Assembly (NCBI RefSeq): GCF_026898095.1 | Contig: NZ_CP114015.1 | Span: 2,976,001 to 3,040,000, forward strand | DNA from: Arthrobacter sp. ATA002 | GTDB lineage: Bacteria > Actinomycetota > Actinomycetes > Actinomycetales > Micrococcaceae | Reading direction: 5' to 3' | DNA: 64,000 nt | Part shown: piece after piece, positions 54,066-64,000 of the stretch | Numbering within the stretch: position 1 is the first letter of the stretch | Layout of the letters: each line of letters opens with the position of its first letter | Position numbers and translations under genes: made by a program | Notes under the pieces: model-generated | Databases searched by the model: none | Told to the model about the DNA's origin: nothing | Seen by the model: the letters and a program-made list of their open reading frames with translations, nothing else

Positions 54066-56473
54066 TCAATCGTTGGTCCTGCCATCACCCACGCTCAGGT
54101 TATCGAAGCTGACCTTCACCGGAAGGTTCGTTGTACTGCCCGAAAGGTAGCCCGTCAGGGCGATCCAACCCGGTTGCTGCAGTTCAGGTGCGGCATCAGT
54201 GACGGCGGCGTTCCAGGCCGCCGGCTCCGGTGAGCCTGCAGGCCACACCTTGATGCGAAGATCCGACGTGCCGCTTCCGGTGGCCTCGAACCGCACGGCC
54301 AACTGGCTGTCCGCCCGATACACGAGATTGGTTACGTTCCTGGTCGCGAGCTTGGTGGAGGTTCCTCCCACCACCCGCACAAGATCTACTGTCACTCTGC
54401 CGGCAGCAGATATTTTCACCACGCCCTGATATTCGCCCTGCGCTGTCTTACGCGCAGCGGCTGTGAGATAGACCCCGCTGCCGTTCGCCACCTTGTCCAG
54501 GGCCGCATCCACCCGAAGCGAAGTATCCCGGCGGCTGGCCGCCGGGAGCTGGGCTGTCAAGCCGAGCCCGCCGCGGTTCAGGGTCATGTTTCCCGCGCCG
54601 TCCACAGACCATAGTGTTGCCGAGCCGCTGTGGCTCCAATTACCGCCGACGCCGGCGGTACCCCATTTTCCTGATCCAGTCCTGTCGAAATCATCCGAAA
54701 AGCTGTCGGGCACGGGTTCCGGCTCCGGCAGAGGAGCTCCGGAAAGAACGTCTACCCTCACCACGTCGCTTCTGGCAACGTTGCCCAGCGGATCACTGAC
54801 GAACAGCCGATATGTGTGGGGCCCGGCGGCAAGCCCCGTATCGGTGAACTCGAGTGTAGGCCGGTCATAGAACCTGGAACTCTTGGTTTCAGTGTATACG
54901 GGAGTGGCAGCGCCGTCCCGGAACAGCTGATAGCTCAGAACTTCGTTGTCGCGGTCCCAGTTGGCACGCCAGGAAACCCTGACGGTTCCCGGTGACTGGT
55001 AGTTCAGGGCCGGGTTCGCGTTGGCTCCCGTGACTCTCGGACCGTCTGTGTTAGGTGCCAGCTCCCTGACCGCGAACCGAACCAGGCCCTGCTGCGGTTT
55101 GCCGCTAACATTGCGGAATTCACCGGCCATTGCTACATACTCGGCATTCCCGGAGACTGCCCAGGGGCCCTGGCTCTGGCCGCTGGCCGTACCGGTATCC
55201 ATGTCGGGGAACCAATTGAGCAGGCTCGGCGAGGCTACGCCTGTGAAAGAGGGATAACCGTGGATGTCCTTTGTCATCACGCCGGTGGCAGCCTTGCTGA
55301 AGGCCACTGCACGGTGCCAGCTCCGGGGCTGGGTTTCAGGAAAACCGCCGATATTCCCGCAGTAGTGGGGGTGCCCTGCCAGATAAACTGCAGTTGGCGA
55401 GGCCCAGACCCCGTAGCTGTCTCCATGGCAATCCTCAACCCACCTCAGATTGCCGTCAGACCAGTTTCCGGAAAAAGAACCCTCCAGGTTCCCGCCGCCG
55501 CCATAGATGTAGCCGGTGCCGTAGAAACTCGTCCCGTCGGAAGAGAGCGAGAGAATCGCCGAGTCCCTTCCCGCGTTACGGACCGTATTGTTGACGCCCA
55601 GAGACAACGAGGCACCGGTCACTGCATCCACCCGCCCGAGGCCGTACCCGGGACGGGAAGACCCGTTGAGCGTCGTAAAGGCGCCCCCAACAACAACCTG
55701 CCGGAAATCCGGCGACAGGACCAGCGCATTCACGCGGTTATCGGTCGTGGGGCTCCACGGGAGCAGCGCTCCGTCCGAAGCACGGAAGGCTGCCAGCCGG
55801 GACCGGGAGGCGGAACCTACGCTGCTGAAAAGTCCCCCCAGGTATACGGTGTCAGCTGACACCGCCAGAGCGCGGACGGTTCCACCCACTCGAGGATTAA
55901 AGGTGGAAATTACGGACCCGTCTGCAGCATTGAGCGCAGCGACCCGTGACCGCGAAATGCCATTGACTGTAGTGAATTCGCCGCCGACGTAGATCCGCGA
56001 TCCGTCCGGGGACGCGGCGATACTCAGTGCCTGGCCGTTCAGGCTCGGAGCAAAGGAACTGAGCAGTTCGCCGGTGGAGAGCCGGTACGCAAGCAGATTA
56101 TTTCGGGGAACTGTCCTGCTCCCGGGAGAAGCCCCGGCCGGACGGGCTTGGCTGAATTTTCCAGCTACATAGACCGTATCCCCCACCACTGTCTGCTGCC
56201 AGGCAACCCCGTCCAACTGCGCCGTGGGCAAGGGTCAGACGATACTGTCAGAGGTGTGGCCGGGTTGGATGGAACCGTTGGAGCAGTGTCCGCGACGGCT
56301 CCTCCTGCCGTCATGGACAGGGAAGTTATGGCCAGTGCAGAGGCTACCAGCAGACCGACTGCCCTTCGCCTGCTTTCTGCGGTGCGCCTCAGCGGCCGGC
56401 CGGCGTTGACCAGCCGGTACATGTGGTCGAATGAATGGTGCGGGTTCCTATTCCTTCTCATCGTGGTGTCCAT
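54066..56473 (-). CDS. Secreted delta-60-repeat propeller protein, one frameshift
   Basis: The corrected preprotein is about 802 residues. It has a signal peptide (GLLVASALAITSLSMTAGGA), then delta-60-type repeats with the recurring core IYVGGEFTTVNG / VYLGGLFSSVGSASRSRLAA / VVVGGAFTTLNGSSR. A central region with CHGDSYGVW and HPHYCGNIGGF follows, then a fibronectin-like domain (VRVSWRANWDRDNEVLSYQL) and a C-terminal concanavalin-like domain. There is no LPXTG. One base is missing near 56229-56231 (GACCCTTGCCC). The start is not certain (ATG 56473 or 56461). It is paralogous to the N-terminal half of the protein at 57552. Function is probably adhesive or polymer-binding, by analogy. Confidence 0.75.
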
Positions 56474-56644
56474 CCCTCGTGGGTGCCCGTCGGGCGCACC
56501 TAACCCAATAAAGCGGACGGCGGCCGTGTGGCCCCCGGGGTGTTGCTGCCAAATTAATGCCGTTGACTGCTCTTGGCATTTAGTTCATATCTTCCGCAGT
56601 TCTTATCTCCTGTCTTGCCCCCCAGGGACTGGCACCTTGCCTTC

Positions 56645-57555
56645 CTACGTTGCCCTCTCTTTCGACGCTCCTTCCATCACCCTCACATCCTCCCGACTGT
56701 AGAGACGGCTAACCCATTCGTTGTTGCGGCCGAGAAGAACGTTCGATGACAGCAGGCTGCTGGACTGGCTTCCTGGAACAAGCGGAAAATGCCGTGGAAC
56801 CGAGGCAACCTGACGAATGGGAACACGGTTCTGCAGCGCAACCCAATGAAGCCAAATGTCGTCCGCGGTGGGGCTTTTCTCAATAAAAGCCGTGCCTTCC
56901 TCCGCCAGGCGGGTCAACATCTGCGGAGGGTACAGGACTCCGGACACGCCCAAGGCGAGGTGGTCGCTCCGGGGTTCAGTCGTGTGGATCGGCTTCCAGC
57001 TGGAATAGTCCCCAATTCTGCCGTCCTGCACCGTGATCCGGTTCGCCCAGTGACAGGTCACCGCGTGCGGGTTCCCGGCATAGGAAACCAGCAGCGCCTT
57101 AAGCCAGTTGCGCGGATAGATGATGTCGTCGTCGGCGGTCACCAGTGGATCCACATGCGGTCCCTGAGATGAGGCATACGGATAGTACTTGGTGTGGGGT
57201 CCGTAGCCATTCGTCAAACGCAGCTCCAGGCCGCGTTCCTGCAACCGGGACAACTCCGCCGGCGGAGCCGCCACCACCTCCGGATCCTCTACCCACAGAA
57301 TCACGCGGCGGGGACGGACCGAACCCCTGCCAATGGATTCAACGGCGAGATGGACAGTTGCGAGCCTGTTCCCGTAGGACGTCAGCGACACGATTGCCTG
57401 CTGATCGCCCACGACGGGGCCGAGGAGAACCTGTTCCGCAAGGCCAGAAGCGGTGTCTCGGTAGTGGCCCTCAAATGCCGCCCGGCCCGCCTCATGCCCC
57501 GCACAGCGGGACGCAAACGTGCCCGGACCGCCTGCAGGGCTGCCGCCATCGTCAC
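56645..57555 (-). CDS. Family-2-like glycosyltransferase, one frameshift
   Basis: The corrected product (about 303 residues) has VSLTSYGNRLATVHLAVESI near the start and VILWVEDPEVVAAPPAELSR. A GT-A-like acidic motif VTADDDIIYPRNWLKALL and a late PTADDIWLHWVALQ are also present, as in small capsular glycosyltransferases. One C is missing near 57417. It starts at a GTG in a GTGA overlap with the stop of the large protein upstream, so the two are co-translated. The enzyme might glycosylate that protein or act on the polymer. The gap 56474-56644 holds no gene. Confidence 0.7.
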
Positions 57556-60500
57556 GGTACCCACACCTCGAACTCGCGGAACGATGCAGTCACCGGCGCA
57601 TTGGTTGCCGATCCCGAGGTATACGCGCTAAGACCGGAGGCACCCGCCGCCTGCAAACCAACCGCAGTATCAGTGGCGGATATTTGCCAGGCTACCGGCT
57701 CCGGCGAGCCATCCTTCCACACCTTCGCCTGGAGGTCAGTGGTGGTGGCGCTGTTGCTGGTCACGAGGATTTTCAGGCGGAGCCTCTCACCGGCAGCAAG
57801 CTTCAGTCCGCTGATGGGCTGGCTTCCAAGATTCGTGGTTGCACCGGCGAGCACCCTCGACACATCCAGGGTCACCCAGCCGGTGGCCGAAACCTTTGCC
57901 GTGGCCCGGTAGTCATTCTGTCCGTCGATCCTCCGGCCAAGCAGGGCAAGCTGACCCCCTCCCCCGTGGGAAGCTTGTCAAGAGAAGCCACAACGGAGGT
58001 CTGTGCATGTTTCGAAAGCACTAACGGGAGGAAGGCGCCGGCCCCCGTCCCGGCCCGCGGCATCTGCATCCTGGCCGTTCCCTCCGCCACGGAAAAATTC
58101 GCTGCGGCTCCGTTCAGCGTCCAGACACCGCCGGAATCAGCCGTCCCCAGGCCGCCCGTGACGCTCCGGTTGAAACTGTCGCTCCCCAGGATGCCATTTA
58201 TCGGCGCCGCGGCAACGGTGACCGAGGAAGCGGATCGGTGCGTGGCGCCGTCGTCATCAGTAACCACCAGAGCAATCGGATACGAGCCGGCCGCCTCGTA
58301 CATATGGGACACGCTCGCTCCGGTGCCTGTGGTACCGTCCCCGAACTCCCACCGGTACGCTGTTACGGTTCCATCAGCGTCTGTAGAGCCTGATCCGTCG
58401 AAGCCCACCGTCAGCCCAGAAACCTGGGTGCTGAAGGCAGCAACGGGTGGCAAATTGGCCGGTTCGGCTCCGGGAGCACCTGCCGCGAGGTTATCGAAGC
58501 GCATGGTGACCGGAGCGTTCGTGGCAGATGATGCGAGGTAGCTCTGGACTCCCACCCCGCCGGTCCGCTGCAGGGCAGCGGAGGCGTCGCTTGCCTGCAC
58601 CTGCCAGTCCGGCTCGGCGGTACCGGCTTTCCAGGCCTTCCCCGAAAGTATGGTCGGGTTGGAGCCCGTCACGCTGATACGCAACTTCAGTGTCTCGTCC
58701 GCAGCCTGCCGAACACCCGTCAGGGTCCGGGTTGCCAGAACAGTTTCCGTGCCCGAAACAGTCCGGGTAAGGGTCAGGATCACGTTGGCGCCCGCAGCCG
58801 ACTTCGCCTTGACCCGGTAGTCTCCCCCGTCCGGAACTGCCCGGCCTATCAGGGCGGCAAAAACGCCTCCGCCGTCCGCTGCCTTGTCGAGTGACACATC
58901 CACCACCGCATCGGTCTGGTCCGACAGTTGAGCCATCAGATAAGCCGAGGCTCCCCAGCCGGGCCGGGGCATTGCCACGTTGGCGCGGCCGTCGCTGACG
59001 GAAAAAGCCGATGCTCCGCCGCTGAGTGTCCAGGCACCGCCCGCTTCAGCGGTTCCGAGCCCGCCGCTCTGGGTGCGGCCTAAGGTGTCATTGACTACAA
59101 ACGGATCGGCGGCCGGTGCCGTGACGGTGACTTCCGTCCTCCGGGTAGCAGTGGCGCCCCTGTTGTCCGTCACGGTAAGGGTAATCGGGTATGTTCCCGC
59201 AGCCGCATAGGTGTGCACGGCCGTTCCGCCGCTGCCCGCGGTGTTGTCCCCGAAGTCCCAGGCGTAGCTTGTCAGTGTGCCGTCAGCATCAGACGATGCC
59301 GCGGCATCCACCGACACCTCCAGCCCGTTCACCACCGGTGTGAAATTCGCCTGCGGCGGGATGTTCGGTGCCGGGGTGCCTTTACCCGCGTTGTAGTGGC
59401 TGGCCACGGAAGCCGCTGTCAGCTGGGTGGGATACAACGCCACTTCATCGATGCTCCCGGTGAAGTAACGGTTGGTGGGACGACTGGGCCAGCCCTGGAG
59501 TGTGTCACCGCCAATTCGCCAGAAACCGTCGTAGGACTCTGCGGAGGTGACATCCGGCCGGGAAGCGGCAAGTGCCCCGTCGACGTACAAATGCATCCCG
59601 GCGGAGCCGAGTGTGGCCACAACGTGGTGCCACTGCCCGTCGTTGTATGCAGTGCTGCTGTTCACTGTTGTTTTGACGCCGTTGGGACTCGCCCCAAACC
59701 AGAGCTTGCCTGTGTTGTCCATGTACACGTGCCGGTCCGCGTTGCTGGACAACGTATTGGGCATATTTCCAAACCCGATAATCTTCCCTCCGGTAGTACT
59801 GGTGGTTTTGATCCAGGCTTCAGTGGTGAAGGTGTTGGGCCGCTTGGCCCTGGTGGGGTTGGTCAGGATCCCCGCCGTTGTGCCGGAGAGTGTGGCAGCG
59901 GTATTGGAGTCATTCAACAGCGCCCCGCCGGCACCGAACACGGCGCCGGTCCCCGAAGCCAAGTCACCTATGCCGGCCTGGTCGAAACCGGTTCGAGCGC
60001 CCGATGCTTCGCCGAGCCGCCAATAATTGCTTGGTTCGTCCGCGCTGACAACCTTCTCGTAGGTGGGCGCGGCGGGTGTGGTCGCCGCGGCAGTAATGTT
60101 GACGTAGTCCGATTTGACGATGTTCCCTGTGGGATCGGTGGCGGTGATTCGGTAGCGGTAGGATTTGCCCGGGGTCAGCCCGGTGTCGAGGTACGCCATT
60201 GAGGGGCGTTCCCAAAAGTCGATTCCTGGGAAGTGGTGTGGATGGTTGCTGCATCCCGCAGCACCGAATACGTGAGGTTCTTGTTGTCCTGATCCCAGTT
60301 GGCCTGCCAGCGGACGCGGACAATCCCCGCGGCCGGTGAGACCAGGGTGGGGTTGAAATTGGCTCCGGTGACCCTGGGTCCGCGCAGGTTCGGAGCTTTG
60401 TCCCGGGCAGCGAAGCGCACCAGGCCCTGCTGTTCCCGCCCGTTGACTACGGGAAACTCTCCGCCCATCACCACGTATTCGGAGTTCCCGGCAACGGACC

Positions 60501-61755
60501 ACGCTCCCTGGCTCTGACCTGTATAGGTGCCGTCGATGATGGAGGGGAACCAGGTCAGCAGGGAGGGTGCCGGAGTGCCCGTATAGCTGGTGTAACCGTG
60601 GGGATCGGCCGTGACGGTCTGGGTAGCCTGCTTGCTGAAGGCCAGCGCACGGTTGAAGGTCCAGGGGTTTTCCTGGGGAAAGCCGCCTATGTTCCCGCAG
60701 TAATGGGCATGTCCGGCTGTATAGACAACTTGTTCCGCGGCATAAACTGAATATGTGTCTCCATGGCAGTCTTGTATCCAGTTCGTGGAGAAGTCTGACC
60801 AGCGGACGGAGAACACCCCCTCAAGAGTGCTGGTGCGTCCGAACGTGTAGCCGGACCCGTAGACAAACGTTCCGTCCGAGGTGAGGCTAGTGATGGATCC
60901 ATGGTTGCTACCGTTACGAACAACGTCATTGATAGGGAACGGCAGGCTTGCTCCGGCGACCGTATCCACGGCGCCTAGTCCGAACCCAGGCCTGCTGGAG
61001 CCGTTCAGGGTGGTGAATGTTCCGCCAACCACCATCTTGGTTCCGTCGGGAGACAGTGAAAGGGCGTTGACGCGCCCGGTGTTGGCTACAGGGTTCCATT
61101 CCAGCAGCGTCGCGTCTGCGGCATCAAAGGCTGCCAGCTTACTGCGGGAAACCGTGCCCACAGAGCTGAACACGCCACCCAAATAGACTCGATCGCCCAC
61201 GGTTACGATAGCCCGTACAGACGCGTCCATCTTGGGGGCGAAGCTCGGGATAAGTGCACCTGTTGCGGCGTCCAACGCCGCTACCCGCCATACTTTCGCC
61301 CCGTTCACCGAGGTAAAACTTCCGCCCACATAAATACGGGAACCGTCCGGAGAAGACGCAATCGCTACCGCCTCGCCATTGAGGTCAGGCGCAAACGAAT
61401 CGATGAGTTCTCCGGTCCGAATGTCGTAGGCCAGCACGTTGTTGCGCGTAACCGTGTTGACTCCTGCGGGGGAGCCGGCCGGGCGGGCGGTAGTGAAGCT
61501 TCCGGCTGCGTACACCGTGTCGCCGACAACTATCTGCTGCCAGACGACACCGTCTATTTGAACCGTCGGGAGTGCATCGGCCGTAACCGTGACCGGGGTT
61601 TTGGGGTCCGCGGGGTTCACGGGCGCCGAGTCTGCCGAGGCTGAGGATACCCCCGCCATCATCATGGAAGCGGCTAGAACCCCGGCAAGAACGCCAACAA
61701 TTGTTTTCCGGAAGGAACGCGCAGCGAAGCGGGCCTGCCGATGATGAGTGCTCAT
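57552..61755 (-). CDS. Giant secreted protein: delta-60 propeller, LamG, PKD repeats; two frameshifts
   Basis: The corrected preprotein is about 1401 residues. In order: signal peptide (VGVLAGVLAASMMMAGVSSA); delta-60 repeats (IYVGGSFTSVNG, VYLGGVFSSVG, MVVGGTFTTLNGSSR); the CHGDTYSVY and HAHYCGNIGGF block shared with the 54066 protein; a fibronectin-like domain; a LamG domain (TTEAWIKTTSTTGGKIIGFG, DGQWHHVVATLGS, LYVDGALAA). Then PKD domains (SYAWDFGDNTAGSGG and YRWEFGDGTTGTGA) alternate with three concanavalin-like domains. One base is missing near 60215 and one in the G-run near 57960. SD GAGGG precedes the ATG at 61755. Such architectures bind sugars or other cells; it is probably a surface adhesin. 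Confidence 0.78.
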
Positions 61756-61763
61756 TGTTTCCC

Positions 61764-62523
61764 TCATGGTGTGGGAACTTCCCCTTCGAACGCGGCCACT
61801 GGTGCGTCAACGGAGTAGCTCAGGTAAACGGTGACAAGGTCCCGGGTCTCAACCGGAATCAAAAAGACGTAACTGCCGGTAACTGTCTGGCTTGGTTCCG
61901 CCGCAGAGGGCAGAGGCTCTGCCTGAGGCCCGCTCAACTGCGTACACGGTACTTTGTCAGCACCCGTTTCGACGGTCATAACCGCATTGGCAAGATCGAT
62001 GGGGCTGCCGCTGTTGTTGGTGACGGTGACGGTAAACCTGACAGCGGGTCCGGCAACTTCGCCAATCCCTTCTGCTTCACCATCAACCGCTTCCATTCCG
62101 GTGACCCTGATATCAATACCGGCGTTTGCGCTTGAATCTGTTGATATTTCCACCGGGTCCGCAACGGCACGGTCCTGAGTTGCGAGTTCGGCATCTCCCG
62201 CGGCTGCCGGACCCGGCGGCTCATCTGCCGCCGGGCCGGTATCGGATTCCGGTGTCCCGGGATCAGGTGTAGAGCTCGAACCCGTCACGGGTTCCGAAGG
62301 GCCGGTGGTCCCGACCGCAGGAGCAGATCCCGCCGCCTCCGAAGGCGGCCCTGTTGACGAGGGACTGGGAGAAACGACGGCCGCCGGGCCTCGCCCATTC
62401 TCGGCATTGATGAAAAGGACAACCCCGAGGACCACGGCCACCCCGGCCGCACATGCGGCCGCAACGCGCCAGCGGCGCAGCCCCGGACCCCGGCTCCTGC
62501 CGGCCCGTCTTGGTGTTCCTCAT
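61764..62523 (-). CDS. Membrane-anchored surface protein with disordered spacer, one frameshift
   Basis: The corrected product (about 252 residues) has a basic cytoplasmic start, one membrane helix (VAAACAAGVAVVLGVVLFI), a Ser/Pro/Thr/Gly-rich disordered spacer of about 90 residues, and a beta-sandwich outer domain (VRFTVTVTNNSGSPIDLANA). The last resembles DUF4352-like immunoglobulin folds. The ATG at 62523 overlaps the preceding stop (ATGA) but reaches this frame only if one G of the run at 62481-62484 is extra. Otherwise translation would start at a GTG near 62444 inside the helix. It precedes the giant surface protein by eight bases and is probably its operon partner. Confidence 0.62.
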
Positions 62524-63311
62524 GCTGCCGGCACCCCCAGCCTCTTCATGTCCCCGAACCACTTGACGGAGGCAAGGGCCAGGTGGGCCAGGTTCACGGC
62601 AAACATGGCAGTGTAAAGGGGTATAAAGAACACAGGGAGCGCGGTAAAGAGAAATAGCAGACACAGGACGCCGTAGTCCGTGGGGATCAGCAGCACCGAC
62701 CGCCGCCAATTCCCTGCTCCTTTCGGTGCTGTCCTGCCGGTCTTGAGCGCGTGGCCTGCTTTTAACTGGTCGTTCAGGATCATTGCGAAGAACGAGACGT
62801 TGGCTACCACCGTAAAGCCCAGAGGTATCAGGAGCCAACGTGCATCCGGGAGGTCGAAGAAACGGAATGCACACACTGCCACGGCCAGGTGGAGAGTGGA
62901 GAGCTTAATGCTGTCCAGGAAATGGTCCAGCCACTCACCCGCCAGCGAACCGCCCCCCTGAAGCCGCGCAACCTGCCCGTCCGCGGAGTCGAAAGCGTAC
63001 CCCAGTGCCAAACAGAACCAGATGGCTATTGCGCTGATCCATGAAGGGCCGGCCAGGGCCAGAGTCAGGATGCCGGTGAGGGTGAAGGCGGCGCTGACCG
63101 CACTCACCAGATTCGGCGTCATTCCCCAACGGTGGCAGGCGGCAGCCAGGTAACGGCCAGCCCTCCGGTTAATGAAAAGTGAATATGCAGGTGCGCCCGA
63201 AGCCGCCGCTTTTTGCGCTGTGGCGAGGGAACGGACAGTCGATGCATAACTTGGCTCCGATCTGCCGTCCCGGGTATTTGATGCGCGGCCAGCATGTACG
63301 TTGTGGCTCAT
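62520..63311 (-). CDS. CDP-alcohol phosphatidyltransferase-family enzyme
   Basis: A 263-residue membrane protein with the family signature spread over DSADGQVARLQGGGSLAGEW and LDHFLDSIK (D-G-x2-A-R-x8-G-x3-D-x3-D pattern). Several helices follow (FTVVANVSFFAMIL and VLCLLFLFTALPVFFIPLYT). It would transfer a phospho-alcohol from a CDP-activated donor to an acceptor. In this setting this may be a lipid carrier or a polymer substituent (inference). It overlaps the glycosyltransferase upstream by one base and the surface protein downstream by four. Confidence 0.85.
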   Translation of the reverse strand: MSHNVHAGRASNTRDGRSEPSYASTVRSLATAQKAAASGAPAYSLFINRRAGRYLAAACHRWGMTPNLVSAVSAAFTLTGILTLALAGPSWISAIAIWFCLALGYAFDSADGQVARLQGGGSLAGEWLDHFLDSIKLSTLHLAVAVCAFRFFDLPDARWLLIPLGFTVVANVSFFAMILNDQLKAGHALKTGRTAPKGAGNWRRSVLLIPTDYGVLCLLFLFTALPVFFIPLYTAMFAVNLAHLALASVKWFGDMKRLGVPAA

Positions 63312-64000
63312 CAGGCACCGACTTTGGGTGCAGCACTGCGTGCAGCAGATGCCCGGCTTGAAGGGTCGGGCGACGTCGGGTTCTGGGCTGCTGCGGAAGG
63401 AGCCGCACGGAAGCGGCGTCGGAATCCGCCGGAACGGCGCTTCTCACCGGCCGCGAGCCGGAGCGCCAAATCCTCGTACCGCAGCGCAACGTCGTCCCAG
63501 TCGTAGGTCGCCGCATATGTGCGAGATGTCCGGCGGCGTTCGGTGGCAGTGTGCGGCAATTGTTCGGCTTTATCGGCCAGGTTGGCAACGTCTGCGGGGG
63601 TACTGAAGAATTCGCCAGCGTCCTTGAGCACTTCTCTGTTGAAGTTGACGTCGAAGGCGTTGACTGCAGTACCGGCTCCCATGGCTCGAAGCAGCGAGGG
63701 GTTGGTTCCTCCCACCGAGTGGCCGTGCCAGTAGATCCTGGCATTGGCGTAAAGCTGGTCCAGCAGCTCCTGGTCCCAGACTGCGCCTACGAGTCGGACC
63801 CTTGAATCAGCAAGGGCTTCAAGACTGCGGGTGTAAATACCCGCATAGGGAGCGCTGCCAACCACGACCAATGGCAACGCCGCCCCGCTGCGGACATATC
63901 CCTCGATGATGAGGTGGACGTGGTTTTCCGGTTCCAGCCGGGCAACTGCCAGATGATACTGGTCCGGCATCAACCCCAACTCCCCGAGCTTGTCGATGCT
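63311..64000 (-). CDS. Glycosyltransferase (DUF1972/GT4 type), truncated by window edge
   Basis: Only the C-terminal ~230 residues are inside the window; the frame stays open to base 64000. YHLAVARLEPENHVHLIIEG starts the donor-binding half, and HSVGGTNPSLLRAMGAGTAV and NAFDVNFNREVL match the rhamnosyl/galactosyl-transferase family whose first half is DUF1972. A Ser/Ala/Pro-rich tail follows the catalytic domain. It ends by a one-base overlap with the CDP-alcohol gene, so it heads or continues the minus-strand surface operon. Confidence 0.85.
   Translation of the reverse strand, partial: SIDKLGELGLMPDQYHLAVARLEPENHVHLIIEGYVRSGAALPLVVVGSAPYAGIYTRSLEALADSRVRLVGAVWDQELLDQLYANARIYWHGHSVGGTNPSLLRAMGAGTAVNAFDVNFNREVLKDAGEFFSTPADVANLADKAEQLPHTATERRRTSRTYAATYDWDDVALRYEDLALRLAAGEKRRSGGFRRRFRAAPSAAAQNPTSPDPSSRASAARSAAPKVGA

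Noticed and set aside
44337..62523. Programmed ribosomal frameshifting as explanation for split surface genes
   Set aside because: Sites share no slippery heptamer or downstream structure and occur in unrelated gene types; homopolymer error explains them better.
1..64000. tRNA, rRNA, transposase or phage genes
   Set aside because: None could be recognised on either strand; hairpins found are terminator- or REP-like.

Overview
The window is a 64 kb chromosomal segment of a high-GC actinobacterium, most likely Micrococcaceae (Arthrobacter sensu lato). The signs are very high GC, GTG/TTG starts, leaderless promoters with TAGGNT-type -10 boxes directly before start codons, an SCO4848-type small membrane protein, a DUF2505 protein, a SipW-type signal peptidase with alternate-signal-peptide proteins, and a trimeric-type PNP beside a phospho-sugar mutase. 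I see no rRNA, tRNA, CRISPR array, prophage or insertion sequence.

Layout. (1) 0.2-26.5 kb is mostly housekeeping: dicarboxylate symporter, Maf, an AbiEi/DUF559-like protein, acyl-CoA carboxylase alpha chain, MHS-type MFS transporter, LpdA-type flavoprotein, PNP, phospho-sugar mutase, a STAS-like/GGDEF-EAL pair, a TPR protein facing a tiny secreted-peptide gene, DeoC, Mfd, a secreted M28 peptidase, a lipoprotein, DUF2505, SCO4848 and NhaA. Intergenic spaces carry unusual short repeats, including a REP-like hairpin in five copies. (2) 26.5-30.0 kb is a minus-strand operon of two TasA/camelysin-like proteins, their SipW peptidase and two surface proteins. (3) 30.3-38.3 kb holds an LMW phosphatase, VanZ, an HPt-like protein lacking its histidine, and two paralogous membrane histidine kinases around one OmpR-type regulator. 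(4) 38.4-64 kb is an exopolysaccharide/cell-surface island: Ugd, GT-C enzyme, Wzy-like, Wzc-like, GT4, Wzx, GT2, beta-helix protein, two large delta-60-repeat secreted proteins, a CDP-alcohol phosphotransferase, and a GT running off the right edge. A complete sufS-sufU pair sits inside the island, and a truncated sufS plus second sufU lies at its left edge.

Quality warning. About 18 genes are each split by one to three single-base frameshifts, nearly always in G/C runs (one in a T run). Restoring one base per site (removing one at 62481) makes every affected gene a multiple of three, joins known domains, and in several cases recreates ATGA/GTGA overlaps with the next gene. I therefore read them as consensus or sequencing errors rather than pseudogenes, and give the full corrected extent of each gene.

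Likely cooperation: the island makes, polymerises, exports and remodels a uronic-acid-containing surface polymer and displays large propeller/LamG/PKD proteins with it. The SipW operon probably builds a proteinaceous fibre. The kinase pair with one regulator is a candidate envelope-sensing control unit next to them.
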